Assembly: GCF_014204535.1 (NCBI RefSeq)
Contig: NZ_JACHLR010000014.1
Span: 62,001-126,000, forward strand
Direction of reading: 5' to 3'
From: Novosphingobium chloroacetimidivorans
GTDB taxonomy: Bacteria; Pseudomonadota; Alphaproteobacteria; Sphingomonadales; Sphingomonadaceae
Length of the DNA stretch: 64,000 nucleotides
Shown: one piece after another, positions 26,013 to 34,773 of the stretch
Layout: each line of letters begins with the position of its first letter
How positions within the stretch are numbered: the first letter of the stretch is position 1
The notes under the pieces: model-generated
What the model saw: only the letters and a program-made list of their open reading frames with translations
What the model was told of the DNA's origin: nothing
The model's database searches: none
Made by a program: the position numbers and the translations under genes

Positions 26013-29000
26013 GCGGCCCGCATCGCCTGCAAGGCAGCCAGATGCTCGCCGTCGCGCCGGAGGATACGGTGTGGCTGTCGGCGTCGGCAGGCACCGGCAA
26101 GACGCAGGTCCTGTCGAGCCGCGTGCTGCGCCTGCTGTTGCGGCCCGAGATCGAACCCTCGCAGATCCTGTGCCTCACTTTCACAAAGGCCGGCGCGACC
26201 GAAATGGCGGCGCGCATTAACGAGAAGCTGGCCAGCTGGGTGCGCCTCGACGACATCTCCTTGACCGGTGAACTCCAGGCCATCGGCGCGGTCTTCGGCC
26301 CGGACGATCGCGCACACGCACGCACGCTGTTCGCGAGCGTGCTCGACAGCCCGGGTGGTGGCCTGCGGATCGACACGATCCACGCGTTTTCGCAATGGCT
26401 GCTGGCGGCGTTCCCGCTCGAGTCCGGACTGCTGCCGGGCACGCGGCCGATGGAGGATCGCGAAAAGGTGCTGCTCGCGCGCCAGGTCCTCGCCGACCTG
26501 CTGGTTGCCGCCGAGGCGGACCCGCTGGGCGATCCGCAGCTGCTCGGCGCGGTGGCGGACCTGTCGCTCCGGATGGGACCGGATGCGGTGCAGAGCTTCC
26601 TGCTGCGCTGCGCCTCTGCTCGCGAGGCTTGGCTGGGTCCGGGCGGATGGCAGGAGCCGATGCGCCCCAACGTGCTGCGCCTGCTCGGTCTGCCGAGCGA
26701 CGCCGACATCGGTATGCTGGCGCGGATGTGCAGCGACGATGCGTTCGATGTCGCCGCCTTGCGCCGCTGTCACGCGACGCTCAGCGCCTGGCCGACCGAC
26801 ACCGGCCGCGAGGGTGCCGAGGCGATCGCCGCCTGGCTGGCCGCCGAGCCCGAGGTGCGGGCCAAGGCGCTGATCGACCTCCACCAGGGCCTGTTCACCA
26901 AGACCACCGGCGCCCCCAAGCGGCTCGCCAACATCCTCAAGCGCGACCCGGACTACGAGGAGCACATCCTGCGGGTGGGCGAATGCATCGCCCAGGTGCA
27001 GGACCTGGCGGCGCTGCTGGCGCTGGCCGACCGGCTCGTCCCGGCGCTGCGCCTGGGTCGCGCCTTCGCGCTGGCGTGGGACGAGGCGAAGCGACGCGAG
27101 GGCCTGATCGACTTCGACGACCAGATCCGCCAGGCCGCCGCGCTGCTCGGGCGCTCGGAACTGTCCGAGTGGATCCGCTACAAGCTCGATCGCCGGTTCG
27201 ACCACATCCTGGTCGATGAGGCGCAGGACACCAATGCGGCGCAGTGGGACATCGTGTTCGCCATGGCCGAGGAGTTCTGGGCCGGGGAGGGCCAACGCGG
27301 CCGCCAGGGCGAGGGCCGCCTGCGCACGCTGTTCGTGGTGGGCGACTACAAGCAGGCGATCTTCCGCTTCCAGGGCACCAGCCCGGAAAACTTCCGCAAG
27401 GCGGCCGAGCGCGTTCGCACGTGGATGGACGAGGCGCACGAGGCCGACCGCGAAAGTCCCGCGCACAAACGCGCCCGCAGGCTGCGCGACCTGGGCCTCG
27501 ATCGCAGCTTTCGTACAGCGCAGGGCGTGCTCGATTTTGTCGACGGGGCGCTGATCGAGATCGGCCATGCCGGTGTCGGGCTCGATCGTCCACCAGAGCG
27601 ACACGTCGGTCAGGAGCGGCCGGGCTACGTCGCGCTGTGGCAGCCGATCGGCGTCACCTCCGATGAGCCGGCGGACGAACCTGAAGAAGGCGCCGAAACC
27701 TGGCTGTCGCGCCCCGATCGCCAGCTGGCCGAGCGCATCGCGCAGCAGGTCAAGGCCTGGATGAACCCATCAGGGCCCGGCTTTCGCCTCCACAAGGGCG
27801 GTGAGCGGCGAGCCGGTCCGGGCGACGTCATGGTGCTGGTGCGGAAGCGCAAGGAACTGGCGGGGCTGATCGTCGCGCGGCTTCACGCGCTGGGCGTGCC
27901 GGTCGCGGGTGTCGATCGCCTGCGGCTCGGCGCGCCTCTGGCGGTTAAGGACCTCGTCGCCGCGCTCCGCTTCGCCGCGCAGCCGCTCGATGATCTGAAC
28001 CTGGCGAACCTGCTCGTCTCGCCGCTCATCGGGTGGAGCCAGGAGGCCTTGCTGGCGCACGGCTATCGCGAGCCAGGACCCAAGCGCGCCTTGTGGGCGC
28101 ACATGCGCGCTTCGTCGGACCCTTTCGTGCGTGAGAGCGTGGCGCAGCTGTTCGGCTTGCTCGATCTTGCCGACTTCGAGCCGCCGCATGTGCTGCTGCA
28201 GTGGTTGCTGTCCGGGCCTTGGCAGGGGCGCCGTAAGCTGGTCGCGCGGCTCGGGCGAGAGGCGAATGATCCCATCGACGAACTGATCAACGCGGCCCTG
28301 GCTTACATGGCAACCGGCACGCCCAGCCTCGCCGGTTTCCTCGCCTGGTTCGACGCGGGCGAGGGCGAGTTGAAGCGTGAGGCGGACAATGCCGCAGGGC
28401 TGGTGCGGGTGATGACGGTGCACGGCTCCAAGGGGCTGCAGGCGCCGATCGTGATCCTGGCCGACGCAACCGGCAATCCCGACGAGAGCCGTGACCGCGG
28501 GTTGGACTTGCCCGATCCGCATAATCCTGAACGCCGCATCCCGCTGCCGCCGCTGCGCAAGGAGGAGAAGACCGGGCGCATCGCGGCCGAAGCTGAGCGG
28601 GTGAAGGTCGCCGAGATGCAGGAGCATTGGCGGCTGCTCTACGTGGCGATGACGCGGGCGGAAGAGGCCTTGTTCGTCGGCGGTGCGCTCGGCCCCAGGG
28701 ACAAGGGTCAGCCCGCGCCGAACAGCTGGTATGCGCGGCTCGCAGCGCTGTTCCCGCCTGAAGCTGGTGTCACCGACACGATCTGGGACAGCCGTCGCGA
28801 CTGGGGATCTCCGCCCGAGGCGATGGCTCCCGAACCGCTTGCCGCGACCGCCGAACTGCCGCTGCCCGATCCGCTCCCGCCCATGCTGCTGCGTTCTCCT
28901 CCGGCCGAGCCGCTGCCGCCGAGGCCACTTGCCCCGTCGGCGCTCGGGGAAGAGGCCGCGCCCGATCCGCCACTGCCTCCCGGCGCCGCTCTGGACGCCG

Positions 29001-29506
29001 CAAGGCGTGGCACCTTGATGCACCGCTTGCTCGAGCGCCTGCCCGAGCTGCCGCCGGCGAGCCGCGAGGCGGCCGCCCGGCAGTGGCTGGCGCGCAACGC
29101 CGCCGATTTTGTCGAGGCCGATCGTGGGGCGATGCTGGATGCAACCCTCGCCATCGTCGGCGATCCGCAATGGGCGGCGCTGTTCGGGCCGGGGAGCCTT
29201 GCCGAAGTGCCGTTCTCGGCGGTGGTCGGCGGGCAAGTGATCGCAGGCAGCGTCGATCGCCTCCTGATCGGCCCGGACGCGGTGCGCATCGTCGACTTCA
29301 AGACGGCGCGTCGACCGCCTTCCGGGCTGGACGAGGTGCCAGTGGCTACGCTGCGCCAGCTGTCGGCCTACGTCGCGGCGCTGGAGCAGATCTACCCGGG
29401 CCGTCGCGTGGAGGCCGCGGTCCTCTACACCTCGACGCCGCAACTGATCGCGCTGCCGGCGGCGCTGCTGGAGACGCACAAGCCGCACTTGGCCGCGTCT
29501 CAATAA
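26009..29506 (+). CDS. addA: Double-strand break repair helicase AddA
   Basis: UvrD-like helicase and nuclease subunit of AddAB. The 1165-residue product begins MSGPHRLQGSQMLAV. Helicase motifs appear in order: Walker A ASAGTGKTQVLSSR, motif Ia CLTFTKAGATEM, Walker B HILVDEAQDTN, motif III VVGDYKQAIFRFQG, motif V VMTVHGSKGLQAPIV and motif VI LLYVAMTRAEEALFV. The C-terminal nuclease domain carries IVDFKTARRP. A Pro-rich linker (PLPDPLPPM) separates helicase and nuclease parts. The ATG overlaps the addB stop (ATGA), ensuring balanced subunit production. Confidence 0.95.
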   Translation: MSGPHRLQGSQMLAVAPEDTVWLSASAGTGKTQVLSSRVLRLLLRPEIEPSQILCLTFTKAGATEMAARINEKLASWVRLDDISLTGELQAIGAVFGPDDRAHARTLFASVLDSPGGGLRIDTIHAFSQWLLAAFPLESGLLPGTRPMEDREKVLLARQVLADLLVAAEADPLGDPQLLGAVADLSLRMGPDAVQSFLLRCASAREAWLGPGGWQEPMRPNVLRLLGLPSDADIGMLARMCSDDAFDVAALRRCHATLSAWPTDTGREGAEAIAAWLAAEPEVRAKALIDLHQGLFTKTTGAPKRLANILKRDPDYEEHILRVGECIAQVQDLAALLALADRLVPALRLGRAFALAWDEAKRREGLIDFDDQIRQAAALLGRSELSEWIRYKLDRRFDHILVDEAQDTNAAQWDIVFAMAEEFWAGEGQRGRQGEGRLRTLFVVGDYKQAIFRFQGTSPENFRKAAERVRTWMDEAHEADRESPAHKRARRLRDLGLDRSFRTAQGVLDFVDGALIEIGHAGVGLDRPPERHVGQERPGYVALWQPIGVTSDEPADEPEEGAETWLSRPDRQLAERIAQQVKAWMNPSGPGFRLHKGGERRAGPGDVMVLVRKRKELAGLIVARLHALGVPVAGVDRLRLGAPLAVKDLVAALRFAAQPLDDLNLANLLVSPLIGWSQEALLAHGYREPGPKRALWAHMRASSDPFVRESVAQLFGLLDLADFEPPHVLLQWLLSGPWQGRRKLVARLGREANDPIDELINAALAYMATGTPSLAGFLAWFDAGEGELKREADNAAGLVRVMTVHGSKGLQAPIVILADATGNPDESRDRGLDLPDPHNPERRIPLPPLRKEEKTGRIAAEAERVKVAEMQEHWRLLYVAMTRAEEALFVGGALGPRDKGQPAPNSWYARLAALFPPEAGVTDTIWDSRRDWGSPPEAMAPEPLAATAELPLPDPLPPMLLRSPPAEPLPPRPLAPSALGEEAAPDPPLPPGAALDAARRGTLMHRLLERLPELPPASREAAARQWLARNAADFVEADRGAMLDATLAIVGDPQWAALFGPGSLAEVPFSAVVGGQVIAGSVDRLLIGPDAVRIVDFKTARRPPSGLDEVPVATLRQLSAYVAALEQIYPGRRVEAAVLYTSTPQLIALPAALLETHKPHLAASQ

Positions 29507-29583
29507 AGCTTTCGCAACCGCACATTGCTCCTGCGGCAATCGTGCCTAGATTGCTGTCCGACAATCCTTTGGAGTACCACCAG

Positions 29584-29904
29584 ATGCCCACCGTAGCCGT
29601 GACCGACGCCAGCTTCGAGGCCGATGTCCTCAAGTCCGACAAGCCCGTGCTGGTCGATTTCTGGGCGGACTGGTGCGGCCCGTGCAAGATGATCGGCCCT
29701 TCGCTCGAAGAGATCAGCGAGGAACTGGGCGACAAGGTGACGATCGCCAAGATGGACATCATGGCCAACACCGAGGTGCCCGGCCAGATCGGCGTCAAGT
29801 CGATCCCGCTGATGGTGCTGTTCAAGGACGGCAAGCCGGTCGCGCAGAAGCTGGGCGCCGCGCCCAAGAGCGCTCTGAAGGGCTGGCTCGAAAGCGAGCT
29901 TTGA
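29584..29904 (+). CDS. trxA: Thioredoxin
   Basis: General protein disulfide reductase, 106 residues. The active site is WCGPC with Cys31 and Cys34 in VDFWADWCGPCKMIGP, and the cis-Pro loop is in VKSIPLMVLFKDGK. The start at ATG 29584 follows a TTGGAG Shine-Dalgarno. It sits 77 bp after addA, matching the addB-addA-trxA order common in Alphaproteobacteria. A TATA-poor but AT-richer stretch in that gap may hold its own promoter. Confidence 0.95.
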   Translation: MPTVAVTDASFEADVLKSDKPVLVDFWADWCGPCKMIGPSLEEISEELGDKVTIAKMDIMANTEVPGQIGVKSIPLMVLFKDGKPVAQKLGAAPKSALKGWLESEL

Positions 29905-29912
29905 CCTGCTGA

Positions 29913-30062
29913 CCTCCCCTGTAAGGGGGAGGGGGACCGCGCGAAGCGTGGTAGAGGGGAGTCCCGGCATACTCAGAGCTTGCCGGAACGCGCGGCTTCA
30001 GGGTGCGAATCCCCACCACCACTCGCTTTGCGAGCGGTCCCCCTCCCCGGTGCGGGGAGGAC
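29913..30062. repeat. Family B inverted-arm element, copy B1 (no gene inside)
   Basis: The left arm begins CTCCCCTGTAAGGGGGAGGG and continues through GGGACCGCGCGAAGCGTGGT to GAGGGGAG. The right arm is its approximate inverse, ending CCCCCTCCCCGGTGCGGGG. About 50 bp of unrelated sequence lies between. It falls between trxA (+) and the inositol phosphatase gene (-). The rest of the gap to 30192 holds nothing recognisable. Confidence 0.85.
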
Positions 30063-30192
30063 AAGCGTATAGGCGCGCTGGCGACTGCGGGGTAACGCCT
30101 GTCAAGAAAGCAACGGCCTTGCGGTCGGCGGGGCAACCCAGAAGGCACGCCGAACTCGACCCCTGTCTGACTGCGAGGCGACCGGGTCGACG

Positions 30193-31017
30193 TTATCGTT
30201 CCAGCTTGGCGAGGCGCCCGGCCAGCACATCCCACAGCTGAGGGGTCGAGGCGCCGATCATGCCGCGGCGCTCCCATTCGTCGACCCGATAGGCAGTGCC
30301 GTCCAGGCGCGCGGCGCGGCCACCCGCCTCGTTGAGGAACAGCACGCCGGCTGCGTGATCCCAGGGCAGGGTGCGGTTGAAGACCGAGACGTCGTTGGTG
30401 CCCAGAGCCAGGCGCGGGTACTGTTCGGCCGCACAGCGCGGGATGTCGACCGTGCGATAGAGCGGCGCGATGTGCTTTTGAACGGCCGCGCGCTCTTCGG
30501 GCTGCATGTATCCGGTGGCGAGCGCTGCGACCGGCGGCTCCTCCCCGGATGATCGTGCGCTTATTCGGTTGCCGTCGATGAAGGCGCCGCCGGCCGAACT
30601 CGCATGGCAGAACCGGCCCGACAGGCAGTCGAGGATCCAGCCACCGATCGTCTCGCCGCCGTCCGCCAGCGCCACCAACACTCCGAACGGCGCCTTGCCT
30701 TCCGCGAAGTTGTTGGTCCCGTCGAGCGGATCAACAATCCAGCACAGCCCCTCTCGCAGACGTGCGAAGATGGCGGGATCGGCAAAGGCGGCTTCCTCGC
30801 CCACGATGGTCGCCTCGGGCAGGAGATCGGCGAGTGCGGCGCCGAGGATCTCCTCGCTCTCCTTGTCGGCCACGGTGACGACATCGTCCGGCGCCTTATT
30901 GACGATGTCGGACGCGGCGAGCGACTGGTAGCGTGGCAGGATAGCGGTCTGCGCGGCCTTGCGCATCGCCGCTTCGACTTGTGCGGTGAAGGTGGCGCTG
31001 AGTTCGGGGCGCTTCAT
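30193..31017 (-). CDS. Inositol monophosphatase family protein
   Basis: Li+-sensitive sugar-phosphate phosphatase fold, about 274 residues. Metal-binding motifs are intact: VGEEAAF (Glu74), WIVDPLDGTNNFAEG (Asp96, Asp99) and LPWDHAAGVLFLNEAGG near the C-terminus. The substrate could be inositol-1-P, histidinol-P or another sugar phosphate; the sequence does not decide. The ATG at 31017 overlaps the glutathione S-transferase stop by ATGA, making it the last gene of an argJ-GST-phosphatase operon. A much longer upstream open frame is antisense to or out of frame with GST and is rejected. Confidence 0.9.
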   Translation of the reverse strand: MKRPELSATFTAQVEAAMRKAAQTAILPRYQSLAASDIVNKAPDDVVTVADKESEEILGAALADLLPEATIVGEEAAFADPAIFARLREGLCWIVDPLDGTNNFAEGKAPFGVLVALADGGETIGGWILDCLSGRFCHASSAGGAFIDGNRISARSSGEEPPVAALATGYMQPEERAAVQKHIAPLYRTVDIPRCAAEQYPRLALGTNDVSVFNRTLPWDHAAGVLFLNEAGGRAARLDGTAYRVDEWERRGMIGASTPQLWDVLAGRLAKLER

Positions 31018-31625
31018 GATAGCGGTATCGCCACTTGCTCGGCGAAACCCGGCCGCGTGCAGATGCGCTGGAACCAGGCTTGGATTGCCGGAAAGGGCGG
31101 TCGCTCGATCGGCAAGGCAAACCAAGTGTTCGCGTAGACGCCCATCGGAATGTCGCCAATGCCGAATTCCACCCCTGAGAGCCACGGCGTCTCGGTCAGG
31201 TAGCGCTCTATGACTGCAAGGTGCCTGGTGCACGCGGCGACCGAGGCTGCAATCAGCTCGGGACGGCGTTCTGCGGCGGGCTTGCGCACGTTGTGCAGGA
31301 AGGCGTCGCGTTGCGCGTCGGCATAGCCGAACTGCCAGTCCATCCAGCGGTCGCCCATCGCACGTGCGCCAGCATCGGCGGGCCACCAGCGCTCACCGCC
31401 GTACTGAGCGGCAAGGTAGCGCAGGATCGCGTTCGATTCCCACAGGGTGACCTTGCCGTCTTCGATGGTCGGGATCAGCGCATTGGGGTTCTTGGCGAGG
31501 TAGGCGGCGTCCATGCCGAACTGCCCACCGGTGTCGATCCGCTCGAACTCCAGTCCGAGTTCGACGGCGAGCCAGGCGACCTTCTTGACGTTGTGCGAGT
31601 TCAGCCGGCCCCAAATCGTCAGCAC
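31014..31625 (-). CDS. Glutathione S-transferase family protein
   Basis: A 203-residue soluble GST-fold protein. The N-terminal thioredoxin-like domain contains IWGRLNSHNVKKVAWLAVEL, with Asn/Ser near the usual catalytic position, then NPNALIPTIEDGKVTLWESNAILRYL (read in two overlapping parts), which holds the cis-Pro and the glutathione-binding Glu-Ser pair. The C-terminal helical domain follows. The start is GTG 31625 with AGGAG 8 bp upstream, inside the end of argJ. Reaction unknown. Confidence 0.88.
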   Translation of the reverse strand: MLTIWGRLNSHNVKKVAWLAVELGLEFERIDTGGQFGMDAAYLAKNPNALIPTIEDGKVTLWESNAILRYLAAQYGGERWWPADAGARAMGDRWMDWQFGYADAQRDAFLHNVRKPAAERRPELIAASVAACTRHLAVIERYLTETPWLSGVEFGIGDIPMGVYANTWFALPIERPPFPAIQAWFQRICTRPGFAEQVAIPLS

Positions 31626-31629
31626 GGCG

Positions 31630-32856
31630 TCAGCTCCTGTAGTCGGCATTGATCGAGATGTAGCCGTGCGTGAGGTCGCAGGTCCACACTTGCGTGCGGC
31701 CCTGGCCCAGGCCGAGATCGACTTCGATCGTGATGTCCTGCCCCCGAAGGTGCGCGGCGACCGGCGCTTCGTCGTAGTCGGCGAGCGGCAGGCCCTCGCG
31801 CGCGGCCCAGATGCCGCCGAAACCGATCGAGAGCTTGTCGCGGTCGGCAGGCTCTCCGGCCTTGCCCACCGCCATGACAACGCGGCCCCAGTTGGCGTCC
31901 TCGCCGGCGATGGCGGTCTTGACCAGCGGCGAGTTGGCGATGGCAAGGCCGACGCGGTGCGCGCTCTCGTCCGAGACGGCGCCGGTCACGGTGACGGCGA
32001 TGAACTTGCTCGCGCCTTCGCCGTCGCGGACGACCAGGTGGGCGAGCTGGCGGCAGACGTCGTGGATCGCGGCGGCAAAGGCATCGGCACCGGCATCGTC
32101 GAACGAGGCGAGCGGGACGTTGCCCGCCTTGCCGGTCGCGAAGGCGAGTACGGTGTCGCTGGTGGAAGTGTCGCTATCGACGGTGATGCACGAGAATGTG
32201 CGGCGGTTGGCTTGCGCCAGGCACTCCTGCAGGAACCCCGGGGCGACGGCCGCATCGGTGAACAGGTAGCCCAGCATCGTCGCCATGTCCGGCGCGATCA
32301 TGCCCGAGCCCTTGATGACGGCGCTGATGTTGACCTTGGTGTCGCCGATCATGGCGGTGGCGGTCGCGCCCTTGGGGAATGTGTCGGTGGTGGAGATCGT
32401 GCGGGCGACCTCCTCCCAGCTGCACTCCGATGCGGCGAGCGCGTTGCTTACGCCCTCGCGCGCCTTATCCTTGGGCAGAGGCACGCCGATTACGCCGGTC
32501 GAGGAGACGAACACCTGGTTCGCTGCGCAGCCGAGATGTTCGGCGACCTGGCTCATGATCTGCTCCACCGCCTCGCGTCCGCGATACCCGGTAAAGGCGT
32601 TCGAGTTGCCGGCGTTGACGACCAGCGCGCGGGCGTGGCCCTGCGCGACGTTCGCGCGGCCGATTTCGACTTCGCTGGAGCAGCATACGTTGCGGGTGAA
32701 GACGCCGGCGACGGTCGTGCCCTCGGCTAGCTCGACATAGGTCAGGTCGCAGCGACCCCAGTTCTTGTACCCGGCGCGAGCCACGCGCGGGGTGACGCCG
32801 GAGATGGCGGGCAAATCGGGGAACGGCGTGGCGAGCGGGGAGACGGCGTCGGACAT
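31630..32856 (-). CDS. argJ: Bifunctional ornithine acetyltransferase / N-acetylglutamate synthase
   Basis: Transfers the acetyl group from N-acetylornithine to glutamate, and can also acetylate glutamate from acetyl-CoA, so the arginine pathway runs in its cyclic form. The 408-residue precursor cleaves itself into two chains. The cleavage motif reads KGSGMIAPDMATMLGY with nucleophile Thr193. Other conserved parts are NAGNSNAFTG and the C-terminal CDLTHGYISINADYRS. First gene of the argJ-GST-inositol phosphatase set. The start ATG 32856 is unambiguous. Confidence 0.96.
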   Translation of the reverse strand: MSDAVSPLATPFPDLPAISGVTPRVARAGYKNWGRCDLTYVELAEGTTVAGVFTRNVCCSSEVEIGRANVAQGHARALVVNAGNSNAFTGYRGREAVEQIMSQVAEHLGCAANQVFVSSTGVIGVPLPKDKAREGVSNALAASECSWEEVARTISTTDTFPKGATATAMIGDTKVNISAVIKGSGMIAPDMATMLGYLFTDAAVAPGFLQECLAQANRRTFSCITVDSDTSTSDTVLAFATGKAGNVPLASFDDAGADAFAAAIHDVCRQLAHLVVRDGEGASKFIAVTVTGAVSDESAHRVGLAIANSPLVKTAIAGEDANWGRVVMAVGKAGEPADRDKLSIGFGGIWAAREGLPLADYDEAPVAAHLRGQDITIEVDLGLGQGRTQVWTCDLTHGYISINADYRS

Positions 32857-32951
32857 GGTGGGGCTCTAGTCCGAGGCGCTAATCGGCGCAACGCTGACGG
32901 CCAGCGTCGACCCTGGATTGACCCGGGTCGACGCACGTCGGCAATGTCAGC

Positions 32952-33608
32952 TCACTTGATCGGGCAATCCGGCGCCAGTCGCATGTCGAGGTAGTTGTCG
33001 ACCGAGCGCATCAGGTCTTCCATCTCGTTCTCGAAAAAGTGGTTCGCGCGTGGGACTTCATCGTGGTGGATGGTGATGTGCTTTTGCGTGCGCAGCTTGT
33101 CGACCAGCTTTTGCACGGCATTGGGTGTCACCACCGTGTCCGCAGTGCCCTGGATGATGATACCCGAGGCCGGGCATGGGGCCAGGAAGCTGAAGTCGTA
33201 CATATTGGCAGGCGGTGCCACCGAGATGAAGCCGCGGATCTCTGGGCGGCGCATCAGGAGCTGCATGCCGATCAGCGCGCCAAAGCTGGTGCCGGCGATC
33301 CACGTGGTCGAGGCCTCGGGGTGGATCGACTGCACCCAGTCGAGCGCGGCAGCGGCATCGGAGAGTTCGCCAATGCCGTTGTCGAAGCTGCCCTGGCTAC
33401 GGCCGACACCACGGAAGTTGAAGCGCAGCGTGGCGAAGCCGCGGTTCACGAAGGTCTTGTAGAGGTGCTGCGTGATCCGGTCGTTCATCGTGCCGCCCGC
33501 CTGCGGGTGCGGGTGGAGGATCATGGCGACGGGTGCACGAGCGCGCGAGGCGGGCTGGAAACGGCCTTCGAGGCGCCCTTCGGGACCGGGGAAAATGACT
33601 GCGGGCAT
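32952..33608 (-). CDS. Alpha/beta hydrolase
   Basis: A 218-residue serine hydrolase resembling the small dienelactone-hydrolase/'HPHP' group of unknown substrate. It has LHPHPQAGGTMNDR early, the oxyanion region FNFRGVGRSQGSF, and the nucleophile elbow AGTSFGALIG with Ser108. Candidate Asp and His are in GTADTVVTP and the C-terminal RANHFFENEM. ATG 33608 (MPAVIFPGPEG) is preferred over an upstream in-frame start at 33650. Single gene, divergent from the desulfurase operon. Confidence 0.88.
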   Translation of the reverse strand: MPAVIFPGPEGRLEGRFQPASRARAPVAMILHPHPQAGGTMNDRITQHLYKTFVNRGFATLRFNFRGVGRSQGSFDNGIGELSDAAAALDWVQSIHPEASTTWIAGTSFGALIGMQLLMRRPEIRGFISVAPPANMYDFSFLAPCPASGIIIQGTADTVVTPNAVQKLVDKLRTQKHITIHHDEVPRANHFFENEMEDLMRSVDNYLDMRLAPDCPIK

Positions 33609-33732
33609 GTGATTCGTGAACCTGACTTGCTGACCTGAGCGCGGCGCCATAGCAGCGCCGACGGCTCGGGGGTGCCAAATGATGGGTGTTCGCTATATAG
33701 AACTCACGCTCCCGAAAACAACTTAGTCGCAA

Positions 33733-34773
33733 ATGGCCCCGAAACCGCTCTATCTCGACCATGCCGCCACCACGCCGCTGCTTCCTGCGGCCCGCGACGC
33801 GTGGCTGGAAGGCATGGCGCTTTGGGCCAATCCCTCGAGCCCGCATGCGGCGGGGCGCGCGGCGCGAGCAGCGCTGGAAGATGCGCGCGAGCGGTTGAAG
33901 GCGGCGCTTGGATGGCACGGCGAGGTGGTAGTCACCTCTGGCGCGAGTGAAGCGTTGAGCATGGCGATGGGGCGGTCGACCGTGCCGCTGTGCGCGGTCT
34001 CGGCAGTGGAGCATGACGCGGTACTGCGCGCTGGGGGAGCCGTCCGGAGGCTGGATGTCGATCGTGACGGCCAGGTGTTTGGCGAAGTGACCGGGCCAGG
34101 ATTGGTCGCAATCCAGCACGTCAACAACGAGACGGGTGTGATCCAGCCACTCGGCTCGCTGTGCGCTGCCATCAAGCAGAGCGGTGGCCGATCGCTCGCC
34201 GATTGCGCGCAGAGCGCCGGCAAGCTCTCGCTGCCGGACGCCGACATGATCGCGATTTCGGCGCACAAGTTCGGCGGCCCGATCGGCGTCGGTGCCCTGC
34301 TGGTGCGCGACTGGTCGATGCTCACGCCCTCCGGCGGGCAGGAGCGCGGCTATCGCGGCGGCACCGAAAATCTGCCCGGCGTGCTCGCGATGGTCGCGGC
34401 GCTGGAGGCGGACCGCGATTGGCTGGATCAGGCCGCTCTACTTCGCCGTGTGTTGGAAGAAGGCATCGTTGCCGCCGGCGGAACAGTCATTGCGGCCGCA
34501 GCGCCCCGGCTCGCGACGATCGGCGCCTATCGCATGCCGGGCGTGTCCTCCGCCGTGCAGCTGATCCGCTTCGACGCGCAGGGCATCGCCATTTCCGCGG
34601 GCAGCGCCTGCTCGTCGGGCAGCCTCAAGGCCAGCCACGTGCTCACCGCGATGGCCGTGGAAGGGGCAGGAGAGGTGGTGCGTGTCAGCATCGGGCGAGA
34701 GACGACCCGCGCCGACATCGACCGCTTCCTCGGCGCGTGGAGCGCGATGGCGCAGGGGCGCGCGGCGGCATGA
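33733..34773 (+). CDS. Cysteine desulfurase, NifS/IscS family (first of two)
   Basis: PLP enzyme that removes sulfur from cysteine to supply Fe-S clusters or tRNA thiolation. At 346 residues it is shorter than IscS. Visible motifs: YLDHAATTPLLPAAR, HVNNETGVIQP, the Schiff-base Lys in ISAHKFGGPIG, and the persulfide Cys in SAGSACSSGSLKASH. The gene overlaps a second desulfurase by ATGA and a 2Fe-2S ferredoxin follows. The sequence after NNET is less conserved than in its partner (LADCAQSAGKL), so the pair may have specialised roles or form a heterodimer (inference). Confidence 0.9.
   Translation: MAPKPLYLDHAATTPLLPAARDAWLEGMALWANPSSPHAAGRAARAALEDARERLKAALGWHGEVVVTSGASEALSMAMGRSTVPLCAVSAVEHDAVLRAGGAVRRLDVDRDGQVFGEVTGPGLVAIQHVNNETGVIQPLGSLCAAIKQSGGRSLADCAQSAGKLSLPDADMIAISAHKFGGPIGVGALLVRDWSMLTPSGGQERGYRGGTENLPGVLAMVAALEADRDWLDQAALLRRVLEEGIVAAGGTVIAAAAPRLATIGAYRMPGVSSAVQLIRFDAQGIAISAGSACSSGSLKASHVLTAMAVEGAGEVVRVSIGRETTRADIDRFLGAWSAMAQGRAAA

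Noticed and set aside
29913..30062. CRISPR-like repeat array
   Set aside because: The repeats are inverted pairs, not direct repeats with uniform spacers, and no cas genes are present.
30193..31386. 397-residue version of the inositol phosphatase-like protein
   Set aside because: The extra N-terminal ~120 residues are an out-of-frame reading of the GST gene; the ATG at 31017 with the ATGA overlap is the natural start.
34161..34769. 561-residue version of the second cysteine desulfurase
   Set aside because: The upstream part is an out-of-frame reading of the first desulfurase; YLDYQATTP begins right after ATG 34770.
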